Shown piece by piece: positions 32,212 through 39,891 of a stretch of 50,930 nucleotides of DNA. The DNA is taken from assembly GCA_934271655.1 (NCBI GenBank), contig CAKQRW010000023.1, positions 1 through 50,930 of the forward strand, written 5' to 3'. Position numbers and translations under genes: made by a program. This DNA comes from an uncultured Bacteroidaceae bacterium (GTDB lineage Bacteria; Bacteroidota; Bacteroidia; Bacteroidales; Bacteroidaceae). Each line of letters starts with the position of its first letter. Position 1 is the first letter of the stretch. The notes beneath the pieces were generated by a model. The model searched no databases and was not told the origin of the DNA. It was given only the letters and a program-made list of their open reading frames with translations.

Positions 32212-32421
32212 CATAGAGGCTATAGAAGATTATAGAGGCTATAGAGTTAAACGCATATTCCTTTAGCTTCTCCTCGTCGCCGTGGCTATAGAAGATTATA
32301 GAGGCTATAGAGTTAAACGAGCCTCTTTTTAGCCAATAACTAAGATTATAGAGGCTATAGAGACTATAGAGGCCTCTGCCTGTAATGTGGCGAGTACGGG
32401 CTATAGAAACTATAGTAGCTA
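32212..32421. repeat. TATAGAGGCTATAG repeat cluster
   Basis: A 36-bp direct repeat beginning GGCTATAGAAGATTATAGAG occurs at 32218-32253 and 32284-32319, 66 bp apart. A shorter copy is at 32342-32362, and looser CTATAG words continue to 32421. Each unit is rich in the near-palindrome TATAG-AGG-CTATAG. No coding potential is seen. Confidence 0.85.
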
Positions 32422-32423
32422 TA

Positions 32424-32470
32424 CAAGAAAGAAAGAAGGATGTCCCATTGCGGGGCATCCTTCTTTCTTG
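32424..32470. terminator. Bidirectional terminator between gmk and SusD
   Basis: AAGAAAGAAGGATG (32428-32441 region) pairs with CATCCTTCTTTCTT (32456-32469); A-rich and T-rich arms serve both strands. It separates gmk (plus) from the end of the SusC/SusD-fasciclin operon (minus). Confidence 0.8.
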
Positions 32471-32499
32471 TCATATTGTATCTGATCTTGTTTTTGTCA

Positions 32500-34629
32500 T
32501 TATCTGCGTGGAAGAGGGAGATACCATGGCTTGCCTTCCATGTTCTCAGTCTTGCCATACTTCAGCTTGTCTGTAGGCACGATGTCACCAGTCTCCTTGT
32601 TATACTCCATCACCTTCTCAGTGTTGTAGTAGTCAGGCATTGTGATAGTAGAGCCTATGCCATTGCCGCCCTTCTCCTGCATCTGGTAACGCATGATGTC
32701 ATAGAAGCGGTGTCCCTCATACGCTCCTTCAAGAGCCTCCTCCTCAAGGAGAAGCTTAGCCACATGAGCCTGGCGCTTTGCGCGCACCTCAGGAGAAGCG
32801 AGGTAAGCCTCATTCTCAGCCTTTATACGAGCGTTCTCAGCGATGACCGCATCACGAGCCTCAACAGACTCCTGCCATGCTACAGAATCCTCGTGAGTAG
32901 GGAATGCACCCAGCTTGACTGTGTCTGGCACTTCAAGGAAATCCTGGATATTAGCCTTAGTCTCAGCGTCGTCGAGGCAATAGAACTCATTGTATTCTGT
33001 GTCGCCAGAACCAAATGAATGAATGCCATACTGACAATATTTTGCGCTTGCGTCAACCAGCTTGTGGTCGCCACTGCCACTTGTTTCCTTATTGTAAGTA
33101 TAGAAGACGGTTGAAGGCCAGATGACAAATGAGGAGTTGGCCTTTGAGCTCATCTCACCCTCATAGCGTGTCTCCGCCAGAGAGAAGCCCTTCGTCTTTA
33201 TCTCGCAAAGACGGTCAAACTCATCCTGGGAGATGATGTTGCGGTTGTTGAGAGTATAGTATGAAAGACCATACTTCAAGATAGCGAACGATGTCTCTGG
33301 GAAGCCTGCGCGGTTGAGAGCCTCTGCCAAGTGCAGATACAAGATTGGCAGACGGTAGAGAGGAATAGCTGAAACCTTATTGTCTGTCCTGACACTTCCG
33401 AACTTCTCATTACGGTAAACATTGGGGCTAAGGCTGCTGTTATACTTGCTCTCGTTGAAATTGCTTGCAATAGTATAACAATCATTGTAGCGCAAGTCAC
33501 CCTTCAATGTCTTTGACTGGTACGAATTCTCATCAGGATCACTGTACTCAATAATCGGATCATTTTGGTCATCATACTGGTAGAAGCAATACAACTGGCT
33601 CTTTGACACTTCCTTGAGACGGTCTGAAGGCACGGCTGCAGGGTAATAGCTGTTGCTGTATGTAGAGTTGAATACAGCATTCACATCAGAGTAGTTGCCA
33701 TAGTAAGATGTCGTGTCCATAGGAATGACAGCCTCACTGATTTTATCCGAGCCAGTGGTCATTCCAAAATATCCCGAATAATTTCCAGAATGAAATTGGA
33801 AATTCTTGTCCATCCAATAGGCCTGACGCTGTGATGTCGTACGCTCCTCACTTGGGAAGGTGAAATAGTCGTGATAGAGTCCGATAGCAGCCTTATAGTC
33901 ATCCACATTGTTTGTGAACGATCCTCTCCACAAATACAGCTCTGCCAAGACAACGCGCACAGGAAGAGACATCATGTAATATTGGATGCCGTTATACATA
34001 TGGTTGCCATATCGCTGACGGAGCTCCTGATTCTCGTCCATATATGGATACTTGGCCAAGTCGTTGATACAGAAAGTGAGCACTGTCTCCATGTCTGACA
34101 GCTGGCCCGACTCCACGATATCATCAGCCTTGTCTGACTGCAAGACTGGCTCTGTGACGAGAGGCACCTTGCCATAGTTCTTCACGAGCTCAAGGTAGCA
34201 CCAGGCTCTGAAGCACTTGACTGAGCATATCTCCTTCTCAAAGTACTTGCGTGTGCCCTGAGAGTTCTTCGTGCTGTCCACATTGGCGAGAAACACATTG
34301 CAGTTGTTGATGACCGCATAGTAGTCTGCAGGCTTGTTGTAGGGATTGTCAGTAGATATCTCGTTTGACTTGAGTTCCTGAAGAGATGAAGAAGAGTGCA
34401 TGGGGTCGAGGTCAACAAGATCGGCGCGTATCTCTCCGAGCAGCACAGTGCGGTCGGCCAGCTTCTGCATGCTCTTCACGATACCCATGAAATGGTAGAG
34501 GGTATCCTGTGGAGCGAGGTCAGTAGACACCAGAGCATTGTCTGGCGTGAACATGTCCTCGCAAGATGTGGTGGCTGATCCCACACCGAGCAGGATCGCG
34601 CCACATGCTATGATTGATTTGAATTTCAT
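32500..34629 (-). CDS. SusD/RagB-family surface lipoprotein (pair 1)
   Basis: The 709-residue outer-membrane lipoprotein has a signal ending TTSCEDMF, with lipidated Cys23 followed by acidic residues that favour surface export in Bacteroidota. SusD hallmarks are the N-terminal TPR-like region with YYAVINNCNVFLANVD and KCFRAWCYLELVKNYGKVPLV (about 105-165), then RLPILYLHLAEALNRAG (about 430-446) and the C-terminal GHRFYDIMRYQM (about 645-656). It is longer than classic SusD (about 550 residues). A charged segment before the C-terminus (EARDAVIAENARIKAENEAY) is coiled-coil-like. SusD proteins form the lid of the SusC transporter. It is the last gene of the seven-gene operon, 12 bp after SusC. 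Confidence 0.92.
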   Translation of the reverse strand: MKFKSIIACGAILLGVGSATTSCEDMFTPDNALVSTDLAPQDTLYHFMGIVKSMQKLADRTVLLGEIRADLVDLDPMHSSSSLQELKSNEISTDNPYNKPADYYAVINNCNVFLANVDSTKNSQGTRKYFEKEICSVKCFRAWCYLELVKNYGKVPLVTEPVLQSDKADDIVESGQLSDMETVLTFCINDLAKYPYMDENQELRQRYGNHMYNGIQYYMMSLPVRVVLAELYLWRGSFTNNVDDYKAAIGLYHDYFTFPSEERTTSQRQAYWMDKNFQFHSGNYSGYFGMTTGSDKISEAVIPMDTTSYYGNYSDVNAVFNSTYSNSYYPAAVPSDRLKEVSKSQLYCFYQYDDQNDPIIEYSDPDENSYQSKTLKGDLRYNDCYTIASNFNESKYNSSLSPNVYRNEKFGSVRTDNKVSAIPLYRLPILYLHLAEALNRAGFPETSFAILKYGLSYYTLNNRNIISQDEFDRLCEIKTKGFSLAETRYEGEMSSKANSSFVIWPSTVFYTYNKETSGSGDHKLVDASAKYCQYGIHSFGSGDTEYNEFYCLDDAETKANIQDFLEVPDTVKLGAFPTHEDSVAWQESVEARDAVIAENARIKAENEAYLASPEVRAKRQAHVAKLLLEEEALEGAYEGHRFYDIMRYQMQEKGGNGIGSTITMPDYYNTEKVMEYNKETGDIVPTDKLKYGKTENMEGKPWYLPLPRR

Positions 34630-34641
34630 ATTACGTTCATA

Positions 34642-37600
34642 TTAGAGGTTAATCTTTACACCAAGGTGGAAGCTGCGTCCTGAAGTGAGGTAGCCAGCGT
34701 CGATGCCCTGATAGAGCACACCGTTCTGACAAGACACCTCTGGGTCACGTCCCAGATACTTGGAAAGAGTGAAGAGATTGTTGGCTGCTGCCCAGATAGT
34801 GATGCCCTGCAGGTACTCATTCTGCACTGGCACCCTGTAGGAGAGAGTCACATTCTTGAGCTTGAGGTAAGAGCCATCCTCTATCCACCTGTCGGAGAAG
34901 CGGGAGTTGCCCATAGGATCCTGATAAGTGGCCTGCGGGATGTCTGTCACCTGTCCCTCTGCAACCCAGTGGCGTTTCATGGCTGTGGTCTGGTTGATAA
35001 ACTTGTTGCCAGACTCAAGCACAGAGCGCTCGTAGTTGTAGATGTCGTTGCCAAGAGAGTAGTTGAAGTTTGCTCCAAGAGTCCAGTTCTCTCCGAAATG
35101 GAAGCGCATGCTGATGTTTCCGTAGATGTCAGGGTTAGGGTCGCCAATGATGTAGCGGTCGCTCTCATTGATCTCGCCGTTGCCGTCCTTGTCCACAAAC
35201 TTCATGTCGCCCGCCTTGAAGTACACCTTATTCTTGTTATCGTCGAGGATATACTTGCCGTCAGCCTCTGCCGCATCTGATGTGGCATACACACCGTCTG
35301 TCTTGTAGCCGTAGAACACGCCTACCGGACAGCCTACCTGAGTGAGGACTGTGCCGCCATAGAGAGAAGTCTCAAAAGACTGCTTGCCCTGTGGCAACTG
35401 AGTCAGCTCATTCTTGTAGTGACCCACACTGGCGCCAAACTCAAACTTGAACTTCTTCTCATTGATGAGCTTTGCGTTGAAAGCGGCGTCGAAGCCCTGG
35501 TTCTTCAGCTTGCCATCGTTGGTGTAGTAGTCTGAGAGACCTGCCACATAAGCGAGCTGTCCGAGAGCAATGAGGTTTGAAGTGCGTGAGTTGAAGTAGT
35601 TGGCACGGAGATTCAGGCGGTTGTTGAGGAAGTCGCCCTCCACACCAACGTTGAAGCGGTTGGTTGTCTCCCACTTGAGCTCAGGGTTACCTATATTGCC
35701 AAGCTCAAGTGAAGTAGTGCCCTTACCGAGCAGCTGACCTGCTGCGAGATAAGTCAGAGTGGCCGAGTTGTCGATGGCGTCATTGCCTGCCGACTCGTAT
35801 CCTGCTGTGAGCTTGAGCATGTTCACGCCTCTGTTTGGCTTGAACCACTTCTCATTGGTGAGCACCCATGAGCCCTGGATAGAAGGGAACATGGCCCATG
35901 TCACGCCAAACATGCTGAGTCCGCCCTTTGCTTTCTTACCGAAACGTGATGATGTCTCCATAGAGAGCTGGCCTGTGAGGTAGTACTTCTCCTGGAAATT
36001 GTAGTCCACGTTGGCATAGTATGAGAGCGAGCGCCAGTTGATGTTTGAGCCGCGCAGCACCACGTTCTGTCCGCCCACATTAGGTGTCTTGTCACTACCT
36101 GTGTTGTCGGTCAGCACGTATGAAGCTGAGTAGGTGTCGTTCATGAAGCGCACGCCGCCCAGCACAGACACTGAGTGAGGAGCGTTGGTAAGTATGTCCC
36201 ACTTAGCGCGTGTGTCTGAGAAGACAGCATTGTGCCTTGAGAAATAGTTGTCCTTTGTGTTGGTCGTTGAGACAGGGAAACCATCTCTTCTGTATGTAGG
36301 CATACCAATGATCGGTGTGAAGTAGTGCTCATCCATGCTCTGCATAGTGTACGAGAACTTTTCCGAGAGGGAGAAGTTCTTGGTAGGCTCCCATGTAGGT
36401 GTTATGGCCACATTGATCATGGTGAGGTCTGAGTGGTTCTTGTTCTTGGCCTTACCTGTCTCATTGATAGCCACAGGGTTGGCTATAGAAGCTCTTGAGC
36501 CGAGCACCTCCTGCAGATAGTCATCGGCATCTGCCAGATAGGAAGAGACATTGCCGTCTGTAGAGAAGTCATATGGAGAGAGGAATGGAGCCTTGATATT
36601 AGCCAGCGCGCCTGGCGATGCCAGAGCCTGGATGTTCTGGTCAGACTTCCATCCGTCGTCACGAAGGTCGCGGATAACGTTTGAGTAGCTGGCGTCAAAC
36701 TGAGTGTAGAACCACTTGTTGAGGTTTATGTCGGTGTTGAAGCGCACAGAGAAACGCTGCATGTTGTTCATCTTCAGAGTTGACTTGGCATCTACGTAGC
36801 CTACAGAGAGGTTGTACTGCGCCACATCGTCACCACCCTGGATGGAGATGCCGTAGTTCTGCGTCCATGCCTCGCGGCTCACCTCATCGTTCCAATCTGT
36901 ATTATTATGGTACATGTTATAATAATAGTAGTTTGGATTGTTGTTGAGGAACTTGAAGTCTGTCAGCTTGGTGTCTGTAGACTTAAGCATCTGGGAGGCG
37001 AATGCACGATACTCGCCTGCGTCCATGAGCTCATATGTCTTTGGAGTGAGCTCCACGCCCGCGCTCAGATTGACATCGATGCGTGTGGCCATGGAGTGGC
37101 AGCGCTTTGTCTTGATGACGATGACACCATTGGCAGCCTTGGCTCCGTAGATGGCCGTACCGTTCTTCAGCACCTCCACGCTCTCTATGTCACTGACGTT
37201 GATGCCAGCCAGCAGGTTGTTGTAGTATCCGCTGTGAAGCATGTCCGAGTCATACATCTGGTCGAAGACCACACCGTCAAGGATGACGAGAGGCTGGGCG
37301 TTGGAGTTGAGCGAGTTGATACCGTTGATGAACATTGCCACGCCCTGGCCTGGATTGGCCGAGCGCTGGATAGTCCTCACGTCAGCTCCTAGCTTAGTCT
37401 GTATCTCCTGGTCGATGGAGAGGACAGATGTGTTGGCGAAGTCCTGTGTGGCGACAGACTGGTTGGCATTCTGAGAGAACACGTAGTCGCTCTTCATGAG
37501 GGCCGAGTGCAATGGCACAGTGATGCCCTGCGTGCGTCCGCCGAGAGCCACGTTGTTGAGGTTGTAGCCTTCAAGATGCACAGAGAGAGAAGTGACAAAC

Positions 37601-37896
37601 TTTGGCACCTTGATGGTGAACTCGCCATTCTCGTCGGCCATGGCTGTGTAGTATTTATTGTTGAAGGCCTGAACCAGAGCGCCGGCAAGAGGCTCGCCGG
37701 TAGCTGCGTCAACGACCTTACCCTTCACGTCGATGGTTGGGTAAGACTTGGTCTTCTTAGCTTTTTTTGCTTTCGTGGCAGCCACCTCTGTTGTCACTTC
37801 ATCCTGAACGTCATCCTGCGCAACTGCCGGAAGTGCTGTTCCCAAGAAGAACATCAGTGCTGCGATTCCATATTTATTGAAGTGCTGCATAATCAT
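34642..37896 (-). CDS. SusC/RagA TonB-dependent transporter (pair 1)
   Basis: The 1084-residue outer-membrane protein has a signal sequence (about 1-26, ending PAVAQ) and an odd lysine- and acid-rich linker with TKAKKAKKTK (about 40-49). Next come a carboxypeptidase-like regulatory domain (about 55-130), a plug with VLKNGTAIYGAKAANGVIVI (about 243-262) and a beta-barrel ending SFHLGVKINL, a standard final strand. It imports large ligands using TonB energy with its SusD lid encoded 12 bp downstream. Its start overlaps the stop codon of the upstream fasciclin lipoprotein gene by 4 bp (ATGA), evidence for tight coupling. The segment normally containing a SusC TonB box is not obvious by eye. Confidence 0.93.
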   Translation of the reverse strand: MIMQHFNKYGIAALMFFLGTALPAVAQDDVQDEVTTEVAATKAKKAKKTKSYPTIDVKGKVVDAATGEPLAGALVQAFNNKYYTAMADENGEFTIKVPKFVTSLSVHLEGYNLNNVALGGRTQGITVPLHSALMKSDYVFSQNANQSVATQDFANTSVLSIDQEIQTKLGADVRTIQRSANPGQGVAMFINGINSLNSNAQPLVILDGVVFDQMYDSDMLHSGYYNNLLAGINVSDIESVEVLKNGTAIYGAKAANGVIVIKTKRCHSMATRIDVNLSAGVELTPKTYELMDAGEYRAFASQMLKSTDTKLTDFKFLNNNPNYYYYNMYHNNTDWNDEVSREAWTQNYGISIQGGDDVAQYNLSVGYVDAKSTLKMNNMQRFSVRFNTDINLNKWFYTQFDASYSNVIRDLRDDGWKSDQNIQALASPGALANIKAPFLSPYDFSTDGNVSSYLADADDYLQEVLGSRASIANPVAINETGKAKNKNHSDLTMINVAITPTWEPTKNFSLSEKFSYTMQSMDEHYFTPIIGMPTYRRDGFPVSTTNTKDNYFSRHNAVFSDTRAKWDILTNAPHSVSVLGGVRFMNDTYSASYVLTDNTGSDKTPNVGGQNVVLRGSNINWRSLSYYANVDYNFQEKYYLTGQLSMETSSRFGKKAKGGLSMFGVTWAMFPSIQGSWVLTNEKWFKPNRGVNMLKLTAGYESAGNDAIDNSATLTYLAAGQLLGKGTTSLELGNIGNPELKWETTNRFNVGVEGDFLNNRLNLRANYFNSRTSNLIALGQLAYVAGLSDYYTNDGKLKNQGFDAAFNAKLINEKKFKFEFGASVGHYKNELTQLPQGKQSFETSLYGGTVLTQVGCPVGVFYGYKTDGVYATSDAAEADGKYILDDNKNKVYFKAGDMKFVDKDGNGEINESDRYIIGDPNPDIYGNISMRFHFGENWTLGANFNYSLGNDIYNYERSVLESGNKFINQTTAMKRHWVAEGQVTDIPQATYQDPMGNSRFSDRWIEDGSYLKLKNVTLSYRVPVQNEYLQGITIWAAANNLFTLSKYLGRDPEVSCQNGVLYQGIDAGYLTSGRSFHLGVKINL

Positions 37897-39800
37897 TTTC
37901 TTGTTTTAGAGTTTCTTGTACTTTGTGCTTTTTTGACATCTGCTGCGTCTACACCAGGAAGCAGCACTAAGTCTGACTCGTCTCTGGCTTCTCCGCTGTG
38001 GTAACCGCGTGGTCTCATGATAAGCTTGCTTACAAGTATCTCACGGCTATAGGTATCTTTCAGCTTCGAGCTGACATTGCTCTGAATCTGGAACAAGACT
38101 CCCGCTTCAGTACGGCCGTAATAGGAATTGGCGAAATCATAGTGACCGATGTAAAGCGTGTCGCTCACATGCAAGCCCTGCTTAGGATCATCATTCTCGT
38201 AGACAGAACCTTTGATGATGAAATCGGTTGAGCCATCAGCAGGATTGGTAAGACGCTTGCCCTGGGCTGGATATTCACCCTTTGCATTGCGCTCGAACAT
38301 ATTGATACGGAACTTGTATGAACGGGTATCTGTGTCCACAGAAGTTGAAGTATGCGTACCCAACCAAATAGGAGCAGTAACGAGATACAAGTCATAGTCG
38401 CCAGACAATGTGTTGTCTATATTAAAAGCAACAGCAGGATTGTCGTTTCCACCCGCTGGAGTAAGTCTCGTGAATGAATACTCCGCTATCGGGAACTGGA
38501 TTTTTTCTCCCTCGATGGAATCTATGTACGTGTATTGCATGGTACCGCTGCTATAGCTGAACGACTCATTCACCTTAGTTGTGAATGCATTCTTACCCTT
38601 GCTGTCCTGATCCAGATTGACGTTTCTGCGCGAAAGATAAATGTAACGTGGATAGAAGAACTGCTCTGTCACAGACATTGGGTACTCATCAACAAGATAA
38701 GCCTCACCGTTGGAGCACTCCACTGGCGAGCCACTCTTGGCGAGGATGTCGTTCACCTCCCTGTCGACAGGCATATCCTTTGGCTCCTTCAGGTAATATT
38801 TGTGCTGCCACCAGCTTGTTCTCCAGCTGTAGTTGGTAGAGACAAGCGAATCCTGCCTGTGCTCATTGTTGGTCAAGTTGTAGAACAGGTCGGTCATAGC
38901 GAACTGGTTGGAGTAGTGACGCTGCAGTGAGTCGCATGCGCCTGACGTGCTTCTGTCCAATGATGGGTTGAACACCAAAAGGCTCTTGGCTATGTTGTAT
39001 CTCTCCTGCCATGCGCGTGCAGAAGGCAATATAGCGATAAAGCTTGAGTCCTCCTCATAAATCTCCGAGCTCAGGTTCTTCAGCACTGTATTGTTGCGGA
39101 GCAAGAACGAGTCGACCCAAATCTTGTTGCCGTTCTCATCAAATCCGCGGCTCACTGACTTATTCTCTATGAGGGAGTCTTTGTTGTACTTGTTGTCGTA
39201 GAGGTATGCGTAAAGAGAAAGCGTGTCCTTGCCTTCTGTCTGGTCTGCCTTATACTGCTTCTCTATCAGCTCAAACAGGTTGTATGAGTACTCATTTGGA
39301 GCAGAGATGGTGTAGAGCACGCCATTGGTGGCTGCAATGTTCTTTGACAGCAGCTCAGACTTGCCGAACTCGTCGTCGGCTGCGCTGAGCACCACCTTCT
39401 TTTCGTTAAGCAGGGTGATGGTCTGGTCACTCTTGCCGAGAGAATAGGCGAATCGGGCTATGTGACTCTTGATGAAATGCTTCACCACATCTGTGGAGTC
39501 AGCTGTCCTGTTGCCGTTCTCGTCCACATAGTCAGACAAGTTGAACGAGCCGTCCTCTGGCGCCCATACAGTATAGGAATTGCTTGAAGCCAACTCTCTG
39601 TCGTAGCCATAAGCCTTGACCACTTTCGCAAAGTCTGGAGTTTTCTCTTCAATGGCCTGCATCAGCGTGCCAGCATAGCTGCTCTCGTTGGAAGCAGTGC
39701 CGTCATAGTGGTCGTCCCATGTGTCTGTACAAGAGTACATGGCTGCGAGTCCTGCTGTCAAGACCAGTCCTGAGCGGAATGTTTTCTTTATATTGTTCAT
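37893..39800 (-). CDS. Fasciclin-domain surface lipoprotein 3
   Basis: The 635-residue lipoprotein has lipobox AMYSC (Cys24) followed by TDTWDDHYDG. A FAS1 domain spans about 38-185: FAKVVKAYGYDRELASSNSY, then TVWAPEDGSF (the FAS1 'FAPTNDAF' position) and TNGVLYTIS (the 'NGVIHVID' position). A second, diverged FAS1-like unit follows (about 185-400) with SFIAILPSARAWQERYN. The C-terminal 230 residues lack FAS1 words and look like a beta-rich ligand-binding or capping module (SGDYDLYLVTAP). FAS1 domains mediate adhesion to proteins and glycans; a surface-exposed partner of the SusC/SusD complex is the natural inference. The stop overlaps the next SusC start. Confidence 0.85.
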   Translation of the reverse strand: MNNIKKTFRSGLVLTAGLAAMYSCTDTWDDHYDGTASNESSYAGTLMQAIEEKTPDFAKVVKAYGYDRELASSNSYTVWAPEDGSFNLSDYVDENGNRTADSTDVVKHFIKSHIARFAYSLGKSDQTITLLNEKKVVLSAADDEFGKSELLSKNIAATNGVLYTISAPNEYSYNLFELIEKQYKADQTEGKDTLSLYAYLYDNKYNKDSLIENKSVSRGFDENGNKIWVDSFLLRNNTVLKNLSSEIYEEDSSFIAILPSARAWQERYNIAKSLLVFNPSLDRSTSGACDSLQRHYSNQFAMTDLFYNLTNNEHRQDSLVSTNYSWRTSWWQHKYYLKEPKDMPVDREVNDILAKSGSPVECSNGEAYLVDEYPMSVTEQFFYPRYIYLSRRNVNLDQDSKGKNAFTTKVNESFSYSSGTMQYTYIDSIEGEKIQFPIAEYSFTRLTPAGGNDNPAVAFNIDNTLSGDYDLYLVTAPIWLGTHTSTSVDTDTRSYKFRINMFERNAKGEYPAQGKRLTNPADGSTDFIIKGSVYENDDPKQGLHVSDTLYIGHYDFANSYYGRTEAGVLFQIQSNVSSKLKDTYSREILVSKLIMRPRGYHSGEARDESDLVLLPGVDAADVKKAQSTRNSKTRK

Positions 39801-39834
39801 ATCTTATATTTCTTTTGTTTGTTTCTTCTCCTGC

Positions 39835-39867
39835 CATGTCCCGCCTGCCGCGGGCAGGCAGGACATG
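39835..39867 (-). other. Hairpin inside the SusC/SusD-fasciclin operon
   Basis: CATGTCCCGCCTGCC (39835-39849) and GGCAGGCAGGACATG (39853-39867) form a 15-bp stem with one mismatch and a 3-nt loop, in the only sizeable gap (91 bp) of the operon. There is no T tract after it on the minus strand matching a strong terminator, though T-rich sequence is present downstream when read on the plus strand. It may adjust the ratio of upstream to downstream genes. Confidence 0.65.
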
Positions 39868-39891
39868 CAGTGGAAGATGTGTTATGCTATT

